Shown here piece by piece: positions 22,262-31,543 of a stretch of 64,000 nucleotides of DNA (within the stretch, counting starts at the first letter, position 1; each line of letters opens with the position of its first letter). The DNA lies in the NCBI GenBank assembly GCA_947579605.1, contig OX388322.1, forward strand, positions 4,588,001 to 4,652,000, read 5' to 3'. Origin of the DNA: Athripsodes cinereus (Eukaryota > Arthropoda > Insecta > Trichoptera > Leptoceridae). The notes below the pieces were generated by a model. It saw only the letters and a list, made by a program, of their open reading frames with translations. It made no database searches and had not been told where the DNA came from. A program made the translations under genes and the position numbers.

Positions 22262-22312
22262 TGTGTGCCGGAGCGAAACTACGCTATGTCACAAGACGAT
22301 ATTTTCCAGAAT
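22262..22312. repeat. Repeat X, left half (interrupted by LTR element 1)
   Basis: GAGCGAAACTACGCTATGTC, then ACAAGACGAT matches 822-852. The right half resumes at 33999. Confidence 0.6.
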
Positions 22313-22316
22313 AAAT

Positions 22317-24771
22317 TGCTACGTGAGGACGTGCAATCAAATTGCTACGTGTGTGGTTTCCATTAACCACGCTCTCACATAACAAGTAAATTATGCTTCG
22401 TCCAACGGTCGAACACACAATTTATTACAAAAGCAAAATTAGAACAATGAACAAGGTTTCAAACTGAACTATAAGAAGCAAAATACATATTCTGTAGAGT
22501 AATACTGTTATAAATATAGGTCTATATGCTCGTTAAGTAGTCTAAAGATATTAAGAATTAAAAGGTCTATACTCGTGTTTATGTCTAGGGGTTTCTTACA
22601 AGTGTATGGGGCCCTTTTACTTGGCTCTGGGCGAGAGAGGCCTCTGTGTCATGCTTACCCTTAAGTCCACAAGCAGTCAGGTTACCAGGAACACCTTACT
22701 CCTTCAGTATACCATTTATAACTTATTGAATAGAATCTTCATATTATGTATCAAGGTAAATTTATAGGTACATCCATGTAAACAACAAAATTATATATAT
22801 ATATCATGTGAAACTAAGATTATCAAAAAGTACATTAGACCTTTCCAAGAAAGTGGATATATTATTTCCATCAGTGGAGCCATTCCTTTAGCTCTTGGTT
22901 GCCTTCATAGTGAGATAATATGGTCTTCCTCCCAATGGTTGGCCAAGGATTTGAACCTTTGTGACATAACTACTCCGAGTATATACTAGGTTATTGGGAG
23001 ATTATATACACGGAGGCGGAGATATGTACTTTAGTATTATTAAGAGTATTGAATCTACTGATGGGTATACAAAATGAATTTCAATAGAAAGATATCGGAT
23101 GGTAAGTGATTTACATTTATTGTGTAAACATATACATTACATAACAATACAGTTACTTTCAAAGTAAATCTGTAGGGAATACTATTCCATACAATACGCA
23201 AAATTATGAAAGTATTGCCATATTTGGATAGAGACAGTAAAACACACAATGGTAATTATTAAAAGACACCAACCTTGGTATTACAAATATAAATCAATAC
23301 CTGGATTATCGTGGGGTCTATAACATGAAATGGGAATCATTCATTCTTCATTCATACTCAAGATCTTATATTATTACACAAAGGAAATTAATATATAGAT
23401 AGTTCAACGATTATATGAACTTAGTTATGAATAAATTATCAATATATATACATCATATACAGTAGTAATATTGTCACTTACAGATAGACTGGCGAGCTGG
23501 ATAAGAATAACACAAAGACAAGTATGTTATTGTTAACGTATTTTGGCACTCATAGACGGGAGATGGCAGGATCATGAAAGAAACATACCCTGATGATTCT
23601 ATGGCGGTCGCTGGTTATACTCTAGGACGTACAGGAGTGCGGTGATGTCAGAATCAGACAGATCCTGTCCTCAGGACGAAGAGATCGCCACTTCACAAGT
23701 GATAAGAGAAATAATTTACGTTTCAACACTATTCTCAGTGCCAAAGGAATAAGGCGTCACTATTTCCATAGTCTGTCCAAGCATATACGGGTGGTCATTT
23801 AATCACTCTCATAACAAGGGTCGTAACCAGAAAAGTTAAGAGAGGATCTTCACGTTCTCATAAGAATGAGTGTTCATTGATAAACTACTGTTGCGCAATA
23901 TACAGACTCTCGCGTTGAAGATGTATTCGTTCCTTCGGAACCCATTCTTGTTTTAGTTAAATTTATAACACTGAGCAAGTATAAAGAATTGTTTAAGTGA
24001 TTCTTTTATGAATCCTAACAATGAAAAGTTGATCAGAAACAAGGGATTATCTTATTTCACACGGATATGAAAAATGGCGGCAATTGCAACAACCACGCCC
24101 AACATCATACAAATGCTACATCACTCAAAAAAAACTCCCAAATGTTATCTTAATATCACTTCGACAACGGAATCTATATGACTCACAGGATACTCAAGCC
24201 TGTTCACGATATTATTTGGTTTATTGATTACTATTGATTATTAATAAGAACGGTTTTAGGGTACACTAATGTTGGCGGTAAATCCGTCCACGCGCATAAC
24301 AATTGACACAGGTTGTTTTAAAGTACATTATTACACGGCACACAACAAGAATTATTTTATGAACGCAGGAAGACAACAAGATTGATCATTACACTGTTAT
24401 GAAGATTGCCTCTAATTATCTAACAATACTATTAACTTGTCGTAATTACTACGATGACTGTCCGCCGCGAGAACAGAGTGGGCACTGGGCCACCCTATAC
24501 GTGTGGTCTAACCCATCGTAAAGGAGAAACTGTTTGTCATAACGGACTTCGAAAAGACGTTACAAAAAAGAACATTCCATGGACATCACGTGATAGTGGT
24601 GATGAGTGCACCATTCGTATGCACGAGGATACCCGAGGATTACCGACCAGGTGTAGAGAAAATATAATAATATTATTATTTATTATTGAGTGACGACAAA
24701 GGACAACTACGAATTATTGGTATAGCAGTGGATATGAACGTATTACGCGTTGAATATTTTAATGCGTAGCA
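22317..24771 (-). repeat. 3' LTR of element 1 (2,455 bp)
   Basis: This is the 3' LTR because gag-pol runs on the minus strand. It starts TGCTACG and ends CGTAGCA in the plus reading. It contains 64- and 79-codon frames also present in the other LTR, without motifs and not considered genes. Confidence 0.95.
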
Positions 24772-24794
24772 TTCTCCGTCTGCGCCCCCTTTTT
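24772..24794 (-). other. Polypurine tract of element 1
   Basis: Directly upstream of the 3' LTR on the minus strand lies a nearly pure purine run (AAAAAGGGGGCGCAGACGGA, then GAA). This is the expected site for priming plus-strand DNA. Two pyrimidines interrupt it. Confidence 0.65.
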
Positions 24795-26378
24795 GAAAAT
24801 TTGAAGTGAAATGACAAATTTTCAAAGAGACGTAAAGTTAAAAAAAGAAAAAAGTTGAGAACCACTGGTTATATACAAGAGATAGTACGTCCTCCTTGCT
24901 CCGCCCGTCCCGTCAAAGACACGCCCCTCTCATCCGTAAGTGACGCGACATATTATTACATATAGAAAGGGACAACACTATGAATACTACATACATATCA
25001 AACAACAATTAAATTTTCTTATAAATAAGCAACAATCCTATAGCCCAACATTTACTTATTTTAAACACACGCGATTACAGGCCATGCTGAAGGAATTTTG
25101 GCGCACTGATATTTCCTCCAGTTAAATTTCACTTCACTCAAGTAACTCTATATTATTTATAAGACAGGGCTCCTAAGCAAACATAATTAAATAATAACAA
25201 CAATTACAACATTCAACATTCTTTATAACATTTATATAACAATTACCTTATATTAATAACAATATATCAATAAAATTTACAATATATGTGTATGAGGTTC
25301 CGTAGCTAATGGAATATATACATACTAATAATTATAATAAAATCGGATAGTCTATTTAAAGTAGAAATATCCAACGACAAGAGTAGTTGGTCTATAACCA
25401 CCACGCACGCACAATGTACCGACACAAGAGTTCCGGCATTAGTAGTTCGCGGCTTTACACAACATTAATATTACGAAGAATTTAATATACATACAAGTTA
25501 GAGATGTCTCATTTTATACGTGTTTACCCATCCGATATGAAAGACACTCACAATTAAATATAACATACGTCATGTACTATAGACGAATCATATAGCAAGA
25601 CATTATAAGAACAAAATAAATATTTACATATAACGATTTTCATATACATATGGTCACATAATATTCTCACGGCTTTGATCAATATACGTTTAGACTCTAA
25701 TTCGCGCTCGTACATACGGATTAGGTCAGTATTTTTCTTTTCAATTACAACCACAGAGGCATTCCTCGTAGGACTCTATAACCATAAAAATTTCAATTTA
25801 ATTTTACAATATAAATGCGAACAATACAATTTACACATACGCTTGTCTCATATAATGTACAGCCAGGACGTCTACTGCTATACATCATACGACATTCCAT
25901 ATATATACAATATGAGTATTAAAATTTTACAAGGGCTCCACTTACAAAACGATATCGATGTGGACACAAAGTATACACAATGACGACAGAAGACTACAAC
26001 ATTTGTGGGGGGTATTATTAAAGAGAATCTCTGTCTGGGGTATTCGATATTTTTCATTCATCATACTACATACATCAACTATAATTCCTCATTCAGGGCT
26101 CACACAGTCACACTCACATGCATACATCATACTACATACAATTGTCACCAATATCGAAAGACAGGATAGAAAATGAAGGGTTCGAGGAATTTATATTTAA
26201 TCGATAATTGTCATCATTATATAATCCATGGACCAGTGTCGTTGGCGCTTGTACCTATGTCTACTCCATTGTACTTTACATTCCATTCCTCAACAAGACG
26301 ATACAACACACAATTCGCTACATATAATATTTTATTTATACTAAAATTTGCATAAGTCACAATACATAACAGGGATAT
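24795..26378 (-). other. Untranslated 3' region between pol and 3' LTR
   Basis: Nearly 1.6 kb separates the pol stop from the polypurine tract. The longest minus-strand frame is about 66 codons and no env-like signal, transmembrane segment or known domain is visible. The plus strand has several overlapping frames of 60-102 codons in tandem without recognised motifs. Confidence 0.6.
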
Positions 26379-29300
26379 TCAATACTTTTCATCTTTCAGA
26401 ATATCCTTCACGTGAAACTTTCCACTATAAACACCATCCATTGACTCTAAAAGATACACGTTATCTGACAACTTTGACCTAATACGATTTTTCACAAAAC
26501 GAGGGGCCAATTTAGACATGAATTCCGCAGCTGCATTGGATTTTACAAAATTTCTACGATAGACTACATCACCAGGACGATAATCTACTCGTTTTCGACG
26601 AAGATTGTAACGAGAGGCAGATTTTTTATATGATTCAGTCAGCATGTCAGTAACCTCATTATATACATCGTACAATACATCCAATTTCTGTTTGTAAGAG
26701 TTCTTCAGTTCATCCGAAGGATTTTCATCTACATTAGAACTCAAACTTTTGAAAAATGAAGCATGTTGCACGCTTTCAAATCCATGCATAAGAAAATGGG
26801 GTGAATATCCCGTCGCAAAAGATACATTATTATTCAAACTGGCTTGTACTATGGGTAATTTCTTACTCCAAATTCTATGATTATTATCAACCAAAATCGA
26901 AAGAGCGGTACCAATGGTTTGATTGTACCTTTCAACTGTATTAGATTGTGGAGCATAATATGCTGAATACAAAATCTTTTCTATCCCATACGATTCTAAA
27001 AATGATTTGAATGAACGGGAACAAAAATAGGTGGCATTATCCAATAAAATACATTTCGGCACAGAATATGGTAAGAAAATTCTTTCCTCTAGGCATTTCT
27101 GAATTATGGCAGAGGTACATTTTCGCAATGGAAAAATCCAAACAAACTTAGTAAAAACACATACCACAGATAATATATAAACGTATCCTTCAACACTTTT
27201 GACAAAAGGACCAATTATATCAATTGATAGAGTCTGTAAAGGCATGGACACCAATTTAGGTTTTCCCATAATACCACGTGGTCCAGAAGTAGCAATTTTA
27301 TGAGTTTTACAGATTTCACAGCTGTTTACAAATCTAGCGACTGAAAGATGCATGTTTGGCCAATAGAAATATCGTCGTAAATGTTTGTACGTTTTATAAG
27401 TACCTTCATGACAAGAATCGCCACTACAATGATATTCTTGAATTACTCTTAAAGCATCGAGTTTTGGCAATACTAATTTCCATTCATGAGGTGACAATAA
27501 AGTGTTAGACGATTTGGTGTATCTATACAATTTTCCTTCTATTATCTGATAATTCGGGTAAGCTTGTGGGTAATTTTCACAACCTTTCTTAAGCTTGTTA
27601 TACACTGCATCACAGGTATCAGTGATTTCTGTAGGCAACGTCAAAGTTCCAATTTCCACACGACTAAGGCAATCAGGTACAACATTTAATTTACCTGGTC
27701 GATGAGTTACATCAAAATCAAAAGCACTCAAACGAGTCGACCAGCGAGCTAATCTTCCTGTTGGATTCTGTAACTTGTGCAACCACTGCAAAGAAGAGTT
27801 ATCAGTGATCAAGTGAAAACGTACACCATCTAAATAATTACGGAAGTGAGTTATAGAACACAGAGCTGCCAACAGTTCCTTTTCACAAATGGAGTAATTT
27901 CTTTCAGGACCGGTGAGCTTACGTGAAAAATATGCAATCGGATGCTCACCATCTTCCAGTTTTTGCATCAAAATTCCTGACATAGCAAGATCCGAACAGT
28001 CAGTGTGTAGATAAAATTCTTTCGTATAATCAGGTTGAACTAAAACAGGTGCAGATTGTAAAGCCAATTTTAAACTGTGAAACGCATTTTCAGCTTCTTC
28101 GTTCCATACAAACTTTTTGTTTTTTCTAGACGTAAGGGCACTCAAAGGGGCAGCTATATGTGCGAAGTTTTGTATGAATTTTCGGTAATAAGAACACATA
28201 CCCAAGAAAGATTTTACCCGTTTCGGGGTAGTAGGAGTGGGAAATTTTTTCATGGCTTCTATTTTGATTTCATCAGTTCTTAGCCCTTCGCCATCTACAA
28301 TATAACCCAAGTAACGCAGAGATGATTTACAAAATTCGGACTTAGTCATATTGATAGTGAGACCATTTTCCTTCAAGATAGATTGTACAAGTCTTAGGTC
28401 ATTACAGTGTTGTTCAAAGGTTTCACTTACAATCAGGATATCGTCAAGATAACAATGTACACGACCGGGAAAGCGGTGACTGAACAGTTTGTCAGCAATC
28501 ATTTGCATGTGACTAGGAATATTACGTAGACCAAACGGGCACACAGAGAATTGGTAAGATCCACGTCCATCAATGAAGAAGGCGGTTTTCTCCTTAGATT
28601 CAGGCGATAATGGAAGTTGCCAGAAAGCCTTGGACAGGTCCAGAGCAGTTAAAAACTTGGCATCACGCAAACTGTCCAAGATACGATCAATCCAAGGTAG
28701 ACAATACGAGTTTGGTTTAGTTACTTTGTTCAGGCCACGACTGTCCAAACAGAAGCGAGGTTCTCCATTCTTTTTATTAACTATCAACGCAGGCGACTGC
28801 CAAGAAGAAGAAGCAGGTTCTATGACTCCTAATTGTAACATTTTATCAATTTCTTTGTTCATGATTTCTTTCTTTGCATGAGGAATAGGATAATGTCTCT
28901 GCCTAACAGGATCTCCAATGGTTTCAATCTTATGAAAAATTCCTTTCAAACGGCCCAATCCTTTCTTTTCATATGAAACATCTTCATAGGATCGCTTGAT
29001 ATCATTGATAATAACAACTTGTTCCGAGGTTAAATTGGTCGGACCAATCAATCCTTTGGTTACAACAGGCGGTTCAGGAGTGAGATCAGCAGAAAAAATA
29101 CGTTCATCTATTTGGGTTACAGCATTTAAATGTAATACAGGAGGTATTGTACAAACAGACACAGGAAAAAGTTCAGGACAGATATTAAATCTTTTCCAAA
29201 AGTCAATTCCTAACAAGTAAGATGACGTTATAGATGGAACAACTAAAAACGTGATACATTTTTCAATACCCTGATACTGTACAGGTAACGTTAAGGTTCC

Positions 29301-29630
29301 TAAAACAGATTGACCATTTCCGTCCGCAGTGAGTACACGAGTTTCACAAGGTACAAGAGGATATCCTAAATTCAAAAATTGGACATGAGAATTCTTTCCT
29401 AGAATTGATATCACCGCCCCACTATCCAATAGTGAGAGACAGATTACAGAATGAATTTTAATATTAACGTAAGGTCGGCCATCATTTTCTTTTCTAACAA
29501 CACGAGTTGTGCATAAATTTCTGGTTACCCCTCGGTAATTATACCGTGAGTTTCCGTCTGACGATATTACATCTGAAGATGAAGAACGAGCTATCGTATC
29601 GGAAGGATGTCTTAACGAGGGAGAAATTAG
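26379..29630 (-). CDS. pol: pol: protease, reverse transcriptase, RNase H, integrase (-1 frame to gag)
   Basis: This is the Pol part of a Gag-Pol fusion, about 1,083 residues counted from the frameshift. The first ATG-less stretch reads straight out of gag. Protease has LLDSGA at about 67-72. RT carries FLTALDLSKAFWQLPL (about 326-341) and the YLDD box at 394-397. RNase H shows HTDCSD (about 542-547), ICEKEL and ITDNSS. Integrase has the H-H-C-C zinc site (734, 741, 771, 774) and catalytic D804, D864, E900 with 35 residues between the last two. A GPY/F-like end (KLAPRFVKNRIRSKLSDNVY) closes the protein; no chromodomain is seen. It would copy the RNA into cDNA and insert it. An open-frame start at 29429 uses TTG and is artificial, because the frame stays open to 29654. 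No internal stop. Confidence 0.95.
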   Translation of the reverse strand, partial: LISPSLRHPSDTIARSSSSDVISSDGNSRYNYRGVTRNLCTTRVVRKENDGRPYVNIKIHSVICLSLLDSGAVISILGKNSHVQFLNLGYPLVPCETRVLTADGNGQSVLGTLTLPVQYQGIEKCITFLVVPSITSSYLLGIDFWKRFNICPELFPVSVCTIPPVLHLNAVTQIDERIFSADLTPEPPVVTKGLIGPTNLTSEQVVIINDIKRSYEDVSYEKKGLGRLKGIFHKIETIGDPVRQRHYPIPHAKKEIMNKEIDKMLQLGVIEPASSSWQSPALIVNKKNGEPRFCLDSRGLNKVTKPNSYCLPWIDRILDSLRDAKFLTALDLSKAFWQLPLSPESKEKTAFFIDGRGSYQFSVCPFGLRNIPSHMQMIADKLFSHRFPGRVHCYLDDILIVSETFEQHCNDLRLVQSILKENGLTINMTKSEFCKSSLRYLGYIVDGEGLRTDEIKIEAMKKFPTPTTPKRVKSFLGMCSYYRKFIQNFAHIAAPLSALTSRKNKKFVWNEEAENAFHSLKLALQSAPVLVQPDYTKEFYLHTDCSDLAMSGILMQKLEDGEHPIAYFSRKLTGPERNYSICEKELLAALCSITHFRNYLDGVRFHLITDNSSLQWLHKLQNPTGRLARWSTRLSAFDFDVTHRPGKLNVVPDCLSRVEIGTLTLPTEITDTCDAVYNKLKKGCENYPQAYPNYQIIEGKLYRYTKSSNTLLSPHEWKLVLPKLDALRVIQEYHCSGDSCHEGTYKTYKHLRRYFYWPNMHLSVARFVNSCEICKTHKIATSGPRGIMGKPKLVSMPLQTLSIDIIGPFVKSVEGYVYILSVVCVFTKFVWIFPLRKCTSAIIQKCLEERIFLPYSVPKCILLDNATYFCSRSFKSFLESYGIEKILYSAYYAPQSNTVERYNQTIGTALSILVDNNHRIWSKKLPIVQASLNNNVSFATGYSPHFLMHGFESVQHASFFKSLSSNVDENPSDELKNSYKQKLDVLYDVYNEVTDMLTESYKKSASRYNLRRKRVDYRPGDVVYRRNFVKSNAAAEFMSKLAPRFVKNRIRSKLSDNVYLLESMDGVYSGKFHVKDILKDEKY
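29529..29621 (-). other. Possible frameshift-stimulating stem
   Basis: On the minus strand CCCTCG (29616-29621), starting 8 bases after the slippery heptamer, can pair with CGAGGG (29529-29534). A small hairpin CGGTA-TAAT-TACCG lies just inside the second strand. A downstream structure is usual for -1 sites, but this one is only a pairing seen by eye. Confidence 0.35.
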
Positions 29631-30709
29631 TTTTTTGAAAACGACGGGGGTGGTCTAGAAGTATCCGGCATCAGCGATGCAGGTTTCTGTTCACGCATGA
29701 CATTGTTATATCTATTCCTGGGTGAACGACGGGGTGTAAAATGTCTAACTCTGTTTTTACATTCCTTAGAAATGTGTCCAACATGTCCGCAAGAAAAGCA
29801 TCGTATGACTGGTTTGGGACGATTCTCTACTGCATTAACTCTCATGGCAGTAGGTCTAGAAGAAGAAGAAGAAGTATGGCCCTTGGTCAGACGATCGAAG
29901 TTGGAGACCATTCTTTCCAGTTCACTTACTGACGAAATGTGAGAACTAGCCAAAAGAGAGACATATCTCTGATGTAACCCGCGTTTGAAGACTTCCAACA
30001 ATTCATTCTCAGTCAGTTTCTCATCAAGGGAGCTATTCATTTCTATTATTCGGGCAATATAATCTGCTGAAGTTTCATAATTATTTTGTATCGATGACCA
30101 AATACGTAATTTTCTATCTATCATAAATCCAGGGGCTTCAAAACGGTGGTAAAAGAGTGCCTTGATAGCTTCCCAAGTCATTTCCTCTTTAAAAATTATT
30201 CGAAAGTGTGTAAGCGCTCGATCCTTCAGAAATTCAGGCAAAACGTATACCAATTGTTTATTTGGGAACCTCCTAGCCCTTGCAATTTCTTCCAACCGCG
30301 TAAAAAAATTTCTTACATCACCGAGACCATCAAAAGGTTTTACTGGCCAAGATCCAAAATTTACATTCAAAAGTTGTGAAGTTTTATTAAGACTTAAAGC
30401 ATTATCGAAGGATTTCTCGATAGATGCCGATTCTTCTACAGCAACAACGTTCACATTGCTAGACACGGATGTACAAGGTGGTTCCATATCAAGAGATATT
30501 TGAGCATTCATACGCGATTGTGGAGCAACTTGTTCGAATTCTACTTCCAGATTTTGTTTATTATATTCTAACGCTTGCCTTCTCAAACTAGGAATTGAAC
30601 GTTTCGGTATAACTCCTCTTTCAGATAAAGCTTTCTTTAGTGTAGCACCGTTAGCTTTGTCTACATTGGGAATTGGACCCAAAAATAACAATGGTTCAAA
30701 TCGAGACAT
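29627..30709 (-). CDS. gag: gag: capsid/nucleocapsid polyprotein
   Basis: A frame of 360 codons from the first ATG at 30709; a longer reading from a TTG at 30730 adds 7 residues and is not preferred. The C-terminal zinc knuckle CFSCGHVGHISKEC (about 304-317) fits CX2CX4HX4C and would bind the genomic RNA. The middle (about 120-275) has the retrotransposon-gag look, with WPVKPFDGLGDVRNFFTRLE and SADYIARIIEMNSS. The tail is basic and Pro-rich. It ends at TAA directly after the slippery heptamer. Gag forms the cytoplasmic particle in which reverse transcription happens. No stop or frameshift breaks it. Confidence 0.92.
   Translation of the reverse strand: MSRFEPLLFLGPIPNVDKANGATLKKALSERGVIPKRSIPSLRRQALEYNKQNLEVEFEQVAPQSRMNAQISLDMEPPCTSVSSNVNVVAVEESASIEKSFDNALSLNKTSQLLNVNFGSWPVKPFDGLGDVRNFFTRLEEIARARRFPNKQLVYVLPEFLKDRALTHFRIIFKEEMTWEAIKALFYHRFEAPGFMIDRKLRIWSSIQNNYETSADYIARIIEMNSSLDEKLTENELLEVFKRGLHQRYVSLLASSHISSVSELERMVSNFDRLTKGHTSSSSSRPTAMRVNAVENRPKPVIRCFSCGHVGHISKECKNRVRHFTPRRSPRNRYNNVMREQKPASLMPDTSRPPPSFSKN
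29630..29636 (-). other. -1 ribosomal frameshift site A AAA AAC
   Basis: In the gag frame the sequence is TCA AAA AAC TAA. The heptamer A AAA AAC fits the X XXY YYZ rule, and pol is in the -1 frame and open through this point. Slipping here joins Gag to Pol one codon before the gag stop. Confidence 0.85.
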
Positions 30710-31520
30710 TATTATAAGAAAGTATGACAAAGGTTCTAAAACTTTATATGCTCAAAAAAAACTTTTAAGTTACACACGAAAATTCATCCTTGAATGACAA
30801 AGGTTCAAGAGATATTTGGTTGTGCTGACAATGTTATTATCTTCCGACGCTTCAATGTTTTATTTTATGTTTTATAAATAACTAAAATTATTTTCACACT
30901 CTCCTATGCTTTTTCTATTCTTACAAACTAGTTTCTTAAACGTGTCTTTCGACACTAGGGAGGGACTCGGTGCTCTGGTAGATAAAAGAAGTTTATCGCC
31001 ACCACCCAATTCGGATTAAATCTGATTACACAATGAGTAATCAATCGTTAACAAAACAAAATTCTGATCACGAGATCTATTTAATAAATAAATAAAATTT
31101 CTTACGATTATTTACTCGCGCACAGTTTGAGAAAGTGCGTACTTACCAATTATACTTTGTTTATACTTCGTATCTACGGAAATTCCCGCGCGAAACGTAA
31201 TACATTCAATATTTCGCGGGAAACTTGTGTTCCCACCAAATCTTAACAAAAGTCGGTTTTCACACCACGCGATATTCCAACCAGTCGCGCGGCGATTTAC
31301 TCGTGAGATTTAACAGTTATCACTTCACACACATATTTGTATTACACATGATTGCTACAAGACATATCAATTGTACATATAATTTATCACAAATGGCATT
31401 AAAAGCAACATGTAAACCCAAGCGTAGTCATGACACAGATTTTTTCAAGTTTGTAATTATTCGAATTACTGTATATCCGAGAAACGAATTCACAATTTAT
31501 TCGTCTTCTTTTTGATATTA
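30710..31520 (-). other. 5' leader of element 1
   Basis: Roughly 810 bases lie between the primer site and the gag ATG, with no minus-strand reading frame of note. It should contain the packaging signal, but none is identifiable by eye. Confidence 0.6.
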
Positions 31521-31538
31521 TCCCGGACGACGAGCCCA
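31521..31538 (-). other. Primer binding site of element 1
   Basis: Five bases (ATTTG) after the 5' LTR the minus strand reads TGGGCTCGTCGTCCGGGA. The opposite strand, TCCCGGACGACGAGCCCA, ends in CCA and shares an 11-base start (with one base upstream) with the 3' end of insect tRNA-Pro as I recall it. It has an extra CGA and fewer Cs, so the primer assignment is tentative. Confidence 0.6.
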
Positions 31539-31543
31539 CAAAT

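Noticed and set aside
23055..24693. 64- and 79-codon frames in the element 1 LTR (repeated at 32282-33920)
   Set aside because: Identical in both LTRs only because the LTRs are identical; no start context, motif or known LTR-encoded product.
24795..26378. env gene of element 1
   Set aside because: No sense frame over about 66 codons, no signal peptide, cleavage site or membrane anchor visible.
28573..28881. 102-codon plus-strand frame over pol
   Set aside because: Antisense shadow of the reverse transcriptase domain; composition follows the sense codons.
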